From: Eunapius fragilis
Lineage: Eukaryota; Porifera; Demospongiae; Spongillida; Spongillidae
Reading direction: 5' to 3'
Assembly (NCBI GenBank): GCA_963681505.1
Contig: OY811978.1
Span: 1,600,483-1,664,482 of the forward strand
Length of the DNA stretch: 64,000 bases
In this document: positions 25,001-34,000 of the stretch, piece by piece
Numbering within the stretch: the first letter of the stretch is position 1
Layout: every line of letters begins with the position of its first letter
Notes under the pieces: model-generated
What the model was told of the DNA's origin: nothing
The model's input: the letters and a program-made list of their open reading frames with translations, nothing else
Databases searched by the model: none
Position numbers and translations under genes: made by a program

Positions 25001-25228
25001 ATCAAAAGGAGGTATCAAAGCCAATGACTTGGATTTAATAGAATTTTAAGCTGTATGATGACAAAAACAGCTAATTGTGATGTGTGTAGGGGGAAATCAT
25101 GTATTTTAACTCTCTTAGAAACAGTACATGTAGATACAGCAGTCACTTCAAGCTCAGTGGCAGCAGCTCCAGTCATTGGAGGAGTGATTGGGGGAATCAT
25201 CATTACCAGCTATTTCGGACATCCATAG
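15965..25228 (+). CDS. gene A: Ig-FN3 receptor, TM exon cut short
   Basis: Proposed exons: 15965-16040 (signal), 19875-20228 (Ig-a), 20595-20858 (FN3), 21716-21790 and 23224-23292 (stalks), 25140-25228 (terminal). All junctions are GT-AG and phase 1, giving about 310 residues. The domain order matches the first part of gene B. The last exon has the start of a TM segment (APVIGGVIGGIII) but stops after TSYFGHP, too short for a normal membrane span and with no tail. The product would be secreted or poorly anchored, or the gene is decaying. Introns carry the (TG)n minisatellite, a MITE, and the minus-strand repeat-protein element. Confidence 0.6.
16110..16460. repeat. intron block shared with 33.41-33.85 kb
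   Basis: GATGTTGGGACCC, GTTGATATTTAAATGGGTTA and ATGACCAGGCTGGGTTTACT occur in both first introns, confirming that A and B are duplicates. Confidence 0.75.
16530..16750 (-). mobile_element. LINE C-terminal fragment
   Basis: Minus-strand ORF contains DRRGTFTPFVLSVDGLLLKE and SHFLKHMATAL, the recognisable C-terminal block of a LINE family common in sponges and cnidarians (from recall). Only about 70 residues remain, in the first intron of gene A. Confidence 0.6.
17383..17668. mobile_element. 286-bp fold-back MITE with arms over 100 bp
   Basis: Both ends read CAAGTAAATAAAAACATTCT inward. Arms continue through CTCTCGTTAGAG, AAAGCACGGAAACAAGAGTG and AAATAGGCCTATATTTAG. The loop is about 50 bases. 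Related partial copies are at 22566-22775, 41680-41790 and 58220-58310. Confidence 0.75.
17735..18052 (-). CDS. proline-rich protein of the basic-repeat element (minus copy)
   Basis: Starts MAAEDLRGFFTNEGSEEGED, continues with an acidic patch, then a long Pro/Ala region. An Arg/Gly-rich segment (RGSRGGGRPRRRRGRGRG) follows in a shifted frame. The same start and acidic/Pro layout occurs at 62670-63119, and both are preceded by TACATGTAG, a possible splice acceptor. Acidic plus Pro-rich plus RGG suggests nucleic-acid or protein binding; the family is not recognised. Confidence 0.5.
   Translation of the reverse strand: MAAEDLRGFFTNEGSEEGEDDYIHPPTPLPFTPPPSEAALPPPPALPPPPPALPPPLPALLPPLACTATATLARLARTSMARKPGRRTSPKKKRARAWTHHHTFN
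18620..19022 (-). pseudogene. basic 15-residue-repeat protein, minus copy, broken
   Basis: Begins MPSCNQKKRSKQ and then a stop replaces the Arg codon of the plus copy (61493). The downstream Lys/Glu repeat is shortened and frameshifted. The exon end is conserved (CACCCAAAG then GTATGT). It is a dead copy of the gene at 61.5 kb. Confidence 0.65.
19190..19490 (-). repeat. leader repeat of the basic-repeat element
   Basis: On the minus strand it begins near GGCAGCAGGTTCAATATAG and contains GAGGGTTGATGAATGTC, a GTCGTCGTCTTCTT trinucleotide run and ATAACTCGAGCTATGAACGG. The same roughly 290-bp unit occurs at 61000-61310 and 62142-62445. Confidence 0.75.
19875..20228 (+). CDS. gene A Ig-a exon
   Basis: 354 nt, acceptor CTCTCAG, donor GTGGGT, phase 1. 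Encodes an Ig-like domain with YTCVLNSTS (B-strand Cys), a Trp in LWSGSA and NGTTVMCSDG (F-strand Cys), plus three to four further Cys and several N-glycosylation sequons. Confidence 0.8.
20595..20858 (+). CDS. gene A FN3 exon
   Basis: 264 nt, nine fewer than the other copies, with the shortening in frame (ends NSSTQRNLS). Starts [11 protein letters not shown]. Acceptor TTTCAG, donor GTATGT. Confidence 0.8.
21340..21650. repeat. imperfect tandem repeat and inverted copy
   Basis: About 40-bp units of the type ATGGCTCTGGTAGTGGGATA recur from 21350 to 21550. 21580-21650 is an inverted copy (AGCAATAGGTATCCCACTAC), so the region can fold back. Confidence 0.65.
21716..21790 (+). CDS. gene A stalk exon 1
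   Basis: Acceptor CACACAG, donor GTAGGT, phase 1-1. Encodes GPAPSPSPPTATSGIPITTP and a few further residues, a Pro/Ser/Thr linker likely O-glycosylated. Confidence 0.65.
22345..22512 (+). repeat. (TG)n-core minisatellite, array 1 (about 3 units)
   Basis: Units are a variable (TG)n followed by a 40-bp core: CACATGTACAGACATACAG then TACACATGTAGGTAATACCAG. Located 550 bases after stalk exon 1 of gene A and preceded by GGTTAAATAATGGAATAGCC, a flank shared with arrays 3, 4 and 5. Confidence 0.9.
22566..22775. mobile_element. partial copy of the 17.4-kb MITE
   Basis: Shares the central loop and right arm (TTTCTGTCACTCTTGTTTCC ... CAACTCTCTCGT); the outer left arm is missing. Confidence 0.65.
23224..23292 (+). 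CDS. gene A stalk exon 2
   Basis: Phase 1-1 exon encoding GPASAPTLPPTTSGVPTTSQ and a short end, donor GTACAG. The acceptor is the non-ideal CACTGAG. Confidence 0.55.
23621..24842 (+). repeat. (TG)n-core minisatellite, array 2 (about 25 units)
   Basis: Same 40-bp core and orientation as array 1; units run 46-58 bp because the TG count varies. It follows stalk exon 2 of gene A by 330 bases. Confidence 0.95.
25140..25228 (+). CDS. gene A terminal exon, truncated TM
   Basis: Acceptor GATACAG and frame fit phase 1. Encodes AVTSSSVAAAPVIGGVIGGI, then IITSYFGHP and stop. Compared with 46832-46966 the hydrophobic run is cut by more than half. Confidence 0.5.
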
Positions 25229-25239
25229 ATCCTCAGTAC

Positions 25240-26030
25240 ATGAGAATGTACTTGTTCCGTTTGATTATGTGTATTAATGCAAAAGTACTGATTTAGTTCT
25301 AAATGTTTGAAGTGATAAAATCAAGAGAAGAGTTAATTACTTTTCATCATTATGCATGCAGTGTTGTAATTAATTTAACTCAACAAGTATGAAAGCTTGC
25401 CTAATACTAAGATGGCAGTAACCTGCAACTGGTGGGTACGAGACTACAACCCAAGAGAGCGCTTCGGTATAATCCATCGTTGAAGACTCGAGAGTCTGCC
25501 CCTGTCTAAGAGAAAAAAGTTGATCAAAAGGTGCGCACAGTGAAATTAAATGTACAATTGTATTCAGTTGTGTCCGGCTCAATTAGTGAACTGAACAGCG
25601 TTTTGTGAAGCAATTGAAGTAATCAGATTCGACGCACGGTAAGCCTTCGTATTAGTATTCATGCATGCAGTGTCGTCTATTAATCACAAGGCTGTTGGTT
25701 AGACTAAATTCGTTGTATCCACATCCACCTGGATTTTCACTCTTAAGATGTGTTGAATTTCAACAGACAATCATTTACTCCACTGATTAGTTCATAGGCT
25801 GGTACCATTCTGTACATGGTGTGCACCACATCCATTTAACACAGGTTGTTAGTGGCCAGATGTTGCCCCTTTTACAAGATGGCTACAATGGTGACCTCAA
25901 AGTGGCACCTATAAGCAGGGGCAGCAGAAGGTGGGAGCAAGAGGATGCCATGGCCTCCCTAATTATGGACAGTGAGAAGGAAGCAACATTAGACTCACCA
26001 CTTCACTGCACAAAATAAGGGATGATCACC
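25240..26030. other. spacer after gene A
   Basis: An open stretch at 25821-26018 has no recognisable domain; nothing else of note. Confidence 0.35.
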
Positions 26031-26032
26031 AG

Positions 26033-26248
26033 ACCTACATACCTGTGTCCCTCCCCTCCTAGCATCATTGTGTGACCTACACACCTGTATACCTCCCCGC
26101 CTAGCACCATTATGTGACCTACACACCTGTGTACCTCCCCTCCTAGCACCATTGTGTGTGACCTACACACCTGTGTACCTCCCCTCCAGCACCATTGTGC
26201 GACCTACACACCTGTGTACCTCCCCTCCTAGCATCATTGTGTGACCAC
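26033..26248. repeat. 42-bp minisatellite, short array
   Basis: About five units of the type GACCTACACACCTGTGTACC TCCCCTCCTAGCACCATTGT. The same unit forms the 47.64-48.40 kb array. Confidence 0.85.
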
Positions 26249-26338
26249 ACCTCAAAAATAAGTTTTGCGCTCATACATCCTGCACTGCAAGGTGACACAC
26301 ATATATACATGTATGTGAGACATCTTTGGATGCTGGGG

Positions 26339-26440
26339 AGGGGGGGCTAGAATCATATTCACAATTCATTTTCACCATATATGGTACTGACAATGCCTTC
26401 TATGGTGAAAATTAATTGTGAATATGGTTTCAGCCCCCCC
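26339..26440. mobile_element. fold-back element flanked by G/C runs
   Basis: GGGGGGGCTAGAATCATATT ... and its inverted copy ending CAGCCCCCCC enclose a loop of about 20 bases. Arms are about 40 bp with a few mismatches. Confidence 0.7.
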
Positions 26441-26499
26441 TCTGGATCCGCTACTGGGGGGGGGGGAAGGGGGGGGGGGGAGAACAATGTTTCATCACA

Positions 26500-26760
26500 T
26501 TACTAACCAGTTGATTAGATGAGCAGTTCGAAAGGTTTGAAATTCGTTCGAACCAAACATCGAACCAGAGATCATCTCTGATTGAACCAAGTCGAACTAT
26601 AAACTATTCGATACTGGTTTACGTGAGCTGAACTGGAACATGCCACACTGCTGATAATCCCAGGAGGTTGGCTGCGCAGTATTGGCAGTGGTTATGTGAG
26701 GTAGCTTCCTGCCTCTGCCTGGAACACGCCTACACTAGAGAGTTTTCTTTATTCCTTAGC
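26500..26760. repeat. segment duplicated at 50.30-50.77 kb
   Basis: It shares CGAAAG, ATTCGTTCGA, GTGAGCTGAACTGGAACATG and GGCAGTGGTTATGTGAGGTA in order. It is the empty-site reference for the insertion at 50370-50587. Confidence 0.75.
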
Positions 26761-26799
26761 AATATACTGATGAGTAATTAATTTTGATAAGCACTATTT

Positions 26800-27050
26800 T
26801 AATTCTTTGATGAAACTTTGCACAGGCTTGTGCATCTCAACACATGCTTGGCCGCATGCAAAACTAAGCCCACATAGAGGACTTGGACTCCGGCTGCCTA
26901 TATCATGCAGTTCTGACCCCACCACACTCCCATGGATCTCATCAACTCGAGATCACTATTTTTCAACAACTGTGTATCACATCCTGAAGCTGTATTGGTC
27001 CACTCTATGCTGTCCAACCCACCTCCATAGCAACACCTTTCTGATGTGTT
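26800..27050. repeat. segment related to 54.78-54.90 kb
   Basis: Shares GGACTTGGACT, GGCTGCCTA and a CTTGTGC-TCTCAA stretch. Non-coding by appearance. Confidence 0.45.
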
Positions 27051-27269
27051 AGAATACTCACTGTGCACAAGCCTTTTTAGAACACCATGTTTTGTGCTAA
27101 CAAACCACACCTCCCACACCCCTCATGCCACTGCTTGATCTAGTCCCAGTGGATCTGGTAGCTCAGCTCATGATGTCACTGTGACCTCATCACTTCACTA
27201 CTCTGTTATTTTGGAAGTGCCAGCTTACATGATTCCCGGGAGTGCCACAAAGAAATTGTGTCTGACAGT

Positions 27270-27765
27270 AAAGTGGGTCCAGAGCACATGTGATGGTCAG
27301 CAGTGAGAGAACATGTGGGTCCAGAGCACATGTGATGGGCAGTACTGAGAGAACATGTGGGTCCAGAGCACATGTGATGGGCAGTACTGAGAGAGCATGT
27401 GGGTCCAGTGCATGTGATGGGCAGTACTGTCAGAACATGTGGGTCCAGAGCACATGTGATGGGCAGTACTGAGAGACCATGTAGGTCCAGAGCACATGTG
27501 ATGGGCAGTACTGAGAGACCATGTGGGTCCAGAGCACATGTGATGGGCAGTACTGAGAGAGCATGTGGGTCCAGAGCACATGTGATGGGCAATACTGAGA
27601 GAACATGTGGGTCCAGCACATGTGATGGGCAGTACTGAGAGAGCATGTTGGTCCAGAGCACATGTGATGGGTAGTACTGAGAGAACATGTGGGTCCAGAG
27701 CACATGTGATGGGCAGTACTGAGAGAGCATGTGGGTCCAGCTCATGTGATGGGCAGTACGGACAG
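27270..27765. repeat. 42-bp minisatellite (about 12 units)
   Basis: Unit type GAGAACATGTGGGTCCAGAG CACATGTGATGGGCAGTACT. It is unrelated in sequence to the other 42-bp repeat. It makes ORFs in several frames with no stops, which are artefacts of the repeat. Confidence 0.9.
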
Positions 27766-28056
27766 TTCATTGAAGCATTGATGCTGTGTAGAGACGTCAT
27801 TACGATCATGGCTCAGTCACATCTATAGAGACAAATATCTGATCACTTTCCCTCTTTGTTCCTATAAAACTGTCAATGTGCTTGCTTCATTCATTGATCT
27901 TTCCTTACATGTAGGTCTGTTTCATTCATCAAAACTTGGTACCCCTGCAATCCTATATCTTTATTGAAGATCCTATTTTGTAGTATCCAACATCAGTACA
28001 CCAATGTGTTATCTGACTACAGCCATGACATTTGTATGTTTATGTAATATTTTCAG

Positions 28057-28243
28057 ATGTTACGGCACAAATCATTGGTCCAGACATGTTACTTGTGGTG
28101 ACCCCCTCCCCCAGTGGTGGTCTTACCACAAGCTGCAATGTCACCATCAGTAACAGTAGCTACACCACCAGTCCTCCTGTGGTCATGACCAATGGGTCTG
28201 CAATGGTCACCTTCACTGGACTGAGGAATGACTCATCTTACAA
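28057..28243 (+). pseudogene. broken FN3 exon
   Basis: The acceptor TTTTCAG is followed at once by ATGTTACGGC: the first 18 bases of the usual exon are lost (in frame). A further codon is missing in the ITGPDM-like stretch. The exon is cut after DSSYN; what follows (28244-28276) is an inverted piece of the usual downstream intron. Confidence 0.75.
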
Positions 28244-28479
28244 TGCACACAGAGGTCACCTGTACCAAACCTGTGCATGGTGTAATGGTACAAACCTATG
28301 TACATGTTATGCATGTGTATACATGTGTACCATATGAAGATGTGTTATGATATACATGGAGCGTACAATGATCATCTATAGATTAAGCTATCTGTATGCA
28401 TGTATGTTTTACGTCCTACTTAACATCTTCTGGTGGTGTGGTTACCTAAAGCCTTTAGTTGGTGTTATTTCTCATATAG

Positions 28480-28503
28480 GGCCTGCTTCAGCTGCAACAC
28501 CAG
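28480..28503 (+). pseudogene. orphan stalk exon
   Basis: 24-nt exon encoding PASAATP with acceptor CATATAG and donor GTAAGTT, like those at 35770 and 38589. Its upstream FN3 is broken, so it is probably unused. Confidence 0.5.
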
Positions 28504-28735
28504 GTAAGTTATGCTGTACACCTGAGCATACCAGAGTCTTTGTTAGGTCCCTTTGCATACATAGCTGTTTTAGTCAGAGGGTCATAATAATGATTTCTAA
28601 GTGTGTGTGAGTATGGAGGTACTGCCATGGCTATTTTACATAACATAAATACACCCTCTGACTAAAACAGCTATGTACACAAAGGGACCTAACAAAGACT
28701 CTGGTATGCTCAGGTGTACAGCATAACTTACCAGT
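28496..28735. repeat. inverted repeat of the stalk donor region
   Basis: 28496-28590 and 28653-28733 are inverted copies: CAGGTAAGTTATGCTGTACA on one strand and TGTACAGCATAACTTACC on the other, continuing through TAGGTCCCTTTG. Arms are about 80 bp. Confidence 0.85.
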
Positions 28736-28872
28736 GAGCAATGAATTAGTAATTTAACTACTTTTAAAAAACAAAGTGCACGAATTTTATAGTCTGGAGG
28801 TTATTTATCTTCCATTTTGTGGATTATAAAATTCATGCACTTTGTTTTAAGTAGTTAAATTACTAATTCATT
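28736..28872. repeat. second adjacent inverted repeat
   Basis: GCAATGAATTAGTAATTTAA near 28736 is inverted near 28872 (arms about 55 bp, including AAACAAAGTGCA). The sequence is that which elsewhere precedes Ig-a exons. Confidence 0.8.
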
Positions 28873-29110
28873 GCTTAAAACCATTGGCACAAAAGTCAAC
28901 TTTAAGGCTCTTAATTGTAAAGATTTGCAAGTTCCTTTTTATTGGTCCTCGTTATGACCTGCATGAGAGCCAGAACATCGAAAAGTCTAATTTCGACTCC
29001 TCTCAATATACAATTGAACATACACAAAGTGACTGACACTCATTCATTGAATCCAAGGCCACACCTCCGTCATGTTCTGAGCCCCTGAGACCTAGTAGAG
29101 ATGGAAGAGT
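28860..29110 (-). repeat. minus-oriented copy of the pre-Ig-a intron
   Basis: Collinear with 14840-15090. Shows that the divergent arrangement upstream of gene A was duplicated upstream of gene B. Confidence 0.65.
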
Positions 29111-29159
29111 AGGCCGGATAATAATCCGCGGTGCCCCATGAGATCTGCCATATATGCCA

Positions 29160-29380
29160 CGTCTGGATGAGGGGAGCATATTTAATAAACAGTATCAGTA
29201 AGCCACGGTTAACGCGGCACGATTCGTCCATAATCTGTGATTCGTCATAACCAGAGATCGTACATATGATCCCTGTCATAACTGAGTACGAGTATGATAA
29301 AACTAATTCGATGGACATACACAGTTTGTGTTACCTACTGACACTAGTGCACGTGCTTGAACGCCGCTGGCTAACCAACA
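29160..29380. repeat. upstream block shared with 15.60-15.86 kb
   Basis: Same order of short conserved blocks as the region before gene A; interrupted at 29388 by mobile DNA. Confidence 0.7.
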
Positions 29381-30168
29381 TACACTTCAGTGGCGGCGGA
29401 GTCCATAGGGCAGGTAGGGCAAGTAGCCCTATCAAAGCCTCCAAAGGTATATACGTATTAACATCTGCATTCAGTATGCGGCTCGCGGCACGCTGTAATT
29501 TAATAGTGTACTTGCATATCATCACGAAGTTTAATTTAGCTATAGCTTGAATCAATAAGGCGGAATAAATTAAGTTTTTAAAGCCCAACCATGCAAATGT
29601 GACAACGAACAATAAATGAGCCTTAAACTAGCTGTTAGAGGTCATATCACATTCCACCATCAAAACCCATCTATATTGATATATTGATGGTGGGATGTGA
29701 TACAGAGGCGTAGGAACGTATTAAAAAGTGGGGGGGCTGAAGTGAACTGGATAAAGTGGGCGTGGTCATTTATGTGCCATGACGTAATATTACGTCATGG
29801 CCCGCGAGACTGACAAACCGTGTATAGTCGCATGGCCGTAGACAACTCAAGGTTTGGGGGGGGGGGGGGGCTATAAAAACTGGGGGTGCGTGCAGTAGGG
29901 GGCGTGCCCCCTCCTGCCCCCAGATAGGGGGTTTGGGGGAGCGCTGTTAGTATAAGCTTCCCCAATGGGGTCTGGGGCGAAGCCCCAGCCGCTTTATCCT
30001 TTTCCTTATTTGTTGTTAACATTAAATGCAGAAATTGACCCGGCTCTATACGGTATAGCAACGAATGGTATTGCTATGTATTTTAGTTAGTTGCAACGAA
30101 TGCTATTGCAATATTTTTTAGTTAGTTGACCTTGTCAAAAATCACTTGCCGCCGCGAAGATTGTTTGA

Positions 30169-30441
30169 TCAGCTTTGTCTTTTCTTCGATATAGTGTCTA
30201 ATGTATCACGAAGGATTACATTTGCCTTTACTGCGTCTTGAACAGCTAAAATCAGAGCATGGCCATAGCAATGGGTATACAAAGCTCTATGCTCTTTTCG
30301 AAGTATAGTAGTTGATACACCTGTTTTACAACCTGCCATTGAGCTAGCCCACTGTCCACGACAATTCTTAAGTGAAAGGGATAACCTCAGAAAAATGTCT
30401 TCTATTGTTCGGATGATGCTTTCTGCAGAGATAGAGTCCAT
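30169..30441 (-). pseudogene. ZMYM1/hAT-like transposase fragment
   Basis: Reads SLSLKNCRGQ, then GVSTTIL and ALYTHCYGHALILAVQDAVK, matching the NCRGQ...HCxxHxLxLA segment of hAT-type ZMYM1-like proteins. About 90 residues only, with a local disruption after GQ (the usual YD-ASNM motif is altered). Confidence 0.7.
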
Positions 30442-30567
30442 GCTGTGGACTATACTCTACTCACGATCGACCGCTATCAATGATTACAGCTGCAAGTAGT
30501 TAATTATAATTATACGAGATACAGTTAACATTTTAATATTTTCTCTCAAGGAAAATTTTGGAGGGTT

Positions 30568-30572
30568 CAAGC

Positions 30573-30602
<30 letters not shown>
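30568..30602. repeat. poly-C tract
   Basis: More than 30 C in a row inside the hAT element. Confidence 0.9.
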
Positions 30603-30603
<1 letters not shown>

Positions 30604-30976
30604 GGCCTTGATATTATTATTACGTGCCCGTTAGTATCTTTCGCTTTGTCGCCATGAAGCACGTGTCACTTGTACATATACCGCAAAAATTAATTATTCA
30701 TACTCAATAATAAAAGTGGGGGGGCTTAGCCCCCACACATTTAAAAGTGGGGGGGCTATAGTCCCCTCAGCCACCCCCTTCCTACGCCTATGTGATATGA
30801 CCGTTAACAGCTAGTTTAAGGCCCAATGATCTCATTTTAATGTTCGTTATTCCGAGTGTTACTTTTCCGTAGTTGTGAACCCCCCTGTACCAAAGTTTCT
30901 ACCCTTCCGCCGCCGCTGCACATTGTAAAGGTACGGGCAATAATATTTGTAGTACCGGCAAAAACCCCGTGCTCGC

Positions 30977-31014
30977 AGGAATCGAGTTTGGAACCGGTAC
31001 CGGCCATTTATTTG
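30977..31014 (+). promoter_or_regulatory. conserved box upstream of gene B signal exon
   Basis: AGGAATCGAGTTTGGAACCG then GTACCGGCCATTTATTTG, matching 15911-15950, 16 bases before the ATG. Conservation against a diverged background suggests a shared promoter or 5' UTR element. Confidence 0.5.
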
Positions 31015-31029
31015 TTACGCGTGACAAGG

Positions 31030-31099
31030 ATGGAACTGATTGCACGGTTCGTCTTGTTGGTGTCCATATTTCTATTGCTACGTGATGAAGCAAGAGCAG
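31030..31099 (+). CDS. gene B signal-peptide exon
   Basis: Encodes [17 protein letters not shown] then RDEARA; donor GTATGT, phase 1. Start chosen by matching gene A and by the conserved box just upstream. Confidence 0.75.
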
Positions 31100-34000
31100 G
31101 TATGTGTACTTCTATAGGCATTTTGACACGGTAATGGCTGTTACTTCAGGGCCGTAGCAACCGGTCCGGTCACCCCGGAAATTGAAAATGTAGAGAAAGT
31201 CCCAGGGAAGGGGCACCCGGCCCGCCCAGCAAGGGGGTATGTGGGAGCGCTGTAAGCTCCCTCATCGGGGTCTAGGGCGGAGCTCCAGGAGCAAAAAAAA
31301 AAACCAAAACTGTGTACGTCACATATAAACACCTTTGCCGTTAGTTTAATAATGTCTTGTCAATTAAATTACATATGGATTTAAAAGTGCGAGGATATAT
31401 GCGGCCGGCCCACGGCCATTTCAGATCATGTTGCTAAAATGGCCGTACAATGTTGTCCGCGATCGGCCATTTGACCGATTGTATCTTAACGCGACGCGAG
31501 TGCATTCCCACCACCGATATGGATAATGAACTTTTCATCGCACACTGGGGGCTGGGGTGTACTGATCACAAGTACGCATGCCGCTACCGGTTACTATACA
31601 AAAGTGCGGGCTGACCAAATCCTGAAAAGGGCCACTCAATATCATAATAGATGGCCGTTTGGCAATACAAATGTCGTGAATTCAGTCTCGCACTGATAAT
31701 ATCTTGTACATGTATCACTCATAAATAAGCTGATTCAAACTTGCAATATAGTATATGTAACTGAACTCATGAATGTACATCATAAAAACTTGCCAAAAAC
31801 GTTCTCGTGAGCCACGAAGTCATTCAGGCATGAGACGATGGATAAACCATCTGTCCTATCCTTGTGGGCATGAAAGACATACAAATTGTTGACACGTATT
31901 TGCGACATGCTCGTACGAAGGTACGTTTTCACCCTGCGCTCACATATCGCATTGGTCGCTGAGCAAGATGCAGATTTCAGAGTACTCTTCCCTTCTTGCT
32001 GCCTTCAACAAAAGACACTCCAATTGCTTTAGTACTCTATAACCTGGTTGGTTGAATCTCTCTTTAATTGCACTGACAATACATTCAACATACTCTTGGC
32101 TTTGGCTTGTGCTATGGTGGTAACCCTCACTAGATCCAATTTCAAACTGGCTAGAGCTTTTCTTTTTCTAGGCAGTGAGGCCTCCTCTACATCATACTTT
32201 CTTTGAAAAGACTGCACCCTTTCCCAGAATAGGTCAAATGACTCTGATGATCTTATGCCACTGAGTGTTACACAAGTAAGCTCTGCACATTGCTGACCTT
32301 CAGATGCTGTTAAGGTTGGATCTTGTAGAGTTTTGCTTTGGTTATCAGTGTGTTTTAGTATACAAGATATAAAAATTTAATTAAAATAAAATTGGTGATG
32401 TAGGATTTGTAGACACCAATTGAGTAAAAAGTAAGGAAACAAGGAATTACGGATATTAGGCATTCATTTAATTATAAATATTACATACCTACATTTAGCA
32501 CAGAATTTCAAGGAAGTAGATTTGCTAAATAATGTAGGTCTGTGATGTCAAGCTTTTGGTGCACCGTACAACCGTGACATAGCGCACTATATGAAACATA
32601 TCAACCACACGTTCCCGCCCACTTTTATGTCTTCCAAAGGCCGATAAAATCTGTTGTGGGCTAACTAACAAAGCTAAGTTTGCTAGAGATTGAAATTTGT
32701 GTCAAGCATAACTCTCGTTACTAACATAATAAAACCAATCCAACTCGACAATAAGTTTCTAACTTGTTGGTTCTAGTGCTTCCGCATAACGGCTAACATT
32801 ATGCTTCAATCGTGACAAAGATGCAATGCAATAAACCTCTTATCCGAGCAAATCTTATCTTATCAGATCCGGAAGAAGATTTTCAGGTTCGAGTGTGGGA
32901 ACGAGAGAGCATTATCTCTGTTGTCTGAGATTTCTAAGCGTCGGCAGTTTTATTACATTGTAGGTTATTGTTGGCTGTATCCAAATACGCTCGCTAAAGC
33001 CAACTGATTCTACGGTGCAACGGCAATAGTGGAATCTGGTGTTTTGCTAATCGTATTCATCACACTTCAAATCCTACACAGGACCTACTAACGTAGGTCC
33101 TGATATACGTTCACCAAGCAGCAAACCAAAAAGGCAAATAAAATTCCTCATTGTTGCTTCCACTCCTATCATTCGAGCTTTTATCTCTGAGTCAGAGATA
33201 TCATCCTTGATCTTCCCATAAGACCTGAAATACCTCAAAATTGTCAAGTATGCTCTGCAATGATGCGGCACGGACAGTCCAGCTAGTTGGAAGCAAGGTA
33301 TGAAAGCCTGATGTAGAAGGTACCAGCTCATCCTTCAGCCGATTGAAAATTGCAGAGTACTTTAAAAGGTTTGATATCTCAAAAGCTGCATCGAGGTGTC
33401 ACGTGATGTTGGGACCCATGTGTTGATATTTAAATGGGTTATGGTTTTTCCCCTATTACCAAATAAGGTTCTGTATTTTGTGTTGAAAGTGAAAATGCAG
33501 TTGTCACTCACTCCCTTCTGTGACCATCTGTAGGAGCTACGAGCTTGAAGTTATTTGATAATTAAAGGAAAAGTTTATAAAATGACCAGGCTGGGTTTAC
33601 TAGTATCCAACAAAAACGCAGGGTGGTTATAAAATAGCTCACTGACCACTTAACCATTTTGGAAAGGAGCTGTAAAAGCACTAGCTTAAAAACTGACCTG
33701 GTATTGTCTCAAGAAAAGAAACCAGGTTTGAGCAGAGATAATATGTTATTTCTGGTTTGAGCGTGGTTTAAACTTGGATTTGTTTGAGTAGGAAGTGACA
33801 AGCTTTGTGAACACCTCTGCACCCCTGGCTCTGTAGACGACCGGTATCTCCAAGATCTGTAGACTTGAAGACATGCTTAAGTTGTAGCGTTAGAAGGTTT
33901 AATTAGAGAGGTGACGGACAGGTCTAGTGTTGCTGGCTGTCCCATGCACAAGTTGGGTAAAATAATGTCTGTTGCATGGACAATGGTCCTTTAATGTAAA

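Larger units (their letters stand above)
29703..30789 (-). mobile_element. hAT element with 8-bp target duplication
   Basis: The 8-mer ATGTGATA flanks it (29695-29702 and 30790-30797). Ends are CAGAGGCGTAGGAA and inverted AGGCGTAGGAA (three terminal bases lost on the right). Inside is a minus-strand transposase fragment. Eight-base duplications and CAGxGGCG ends are hAT hallmarks. Confidence 0.85.
29620..30822. mobile_element. fold-back MITE split by a hAT insertion
   Basis: GCCTTAAACTAGCTGTTA starts both ends inward and the arms continue to about 43 bp (GGTCATATCACAT, CCACCATCAA). Removing 29703-30789 and one target copy restores a palindromic element of about 110 bp. Confidence 0.75.
29388..30918. 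mobile_element. outer non-autonomous hAT-like element
   Basis: Left end CAGTGGCGGCGGAG, right end (inverted) CAGCGGCGGCGGAAG. Outside lies CACTT on the left and CACATTGT on the right, against the uninterrupted CACTTTGTAAAGG at the paralogous site near 15850. Without its inner insertions it would be about 330 bp. Confidence 0.6.
31148..33390 (-). mobile_element. decayed hAT element in the first intron of gene B
   Basis: The left end CAGGGCCGTAGCAACCGG is a classical hAT terminus. No matching right end is seen. The paralogous first intron of gene A lacks this DNA: its flanks (GACACGGTAATGGCT and GATGTTGGGACCC) are 40 bases apart there. A GGGAGCGCTGT...GGGGTCT subterminal block is shared with the hAT at 29.7-30.8 kb. 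Confidence 0.65.

Noticed and set aside
27206-27828. Open frames of Cys/Ser/His repeat proteins
   Set aside because: Same reason: 42-bp minisatellite read in several frames.
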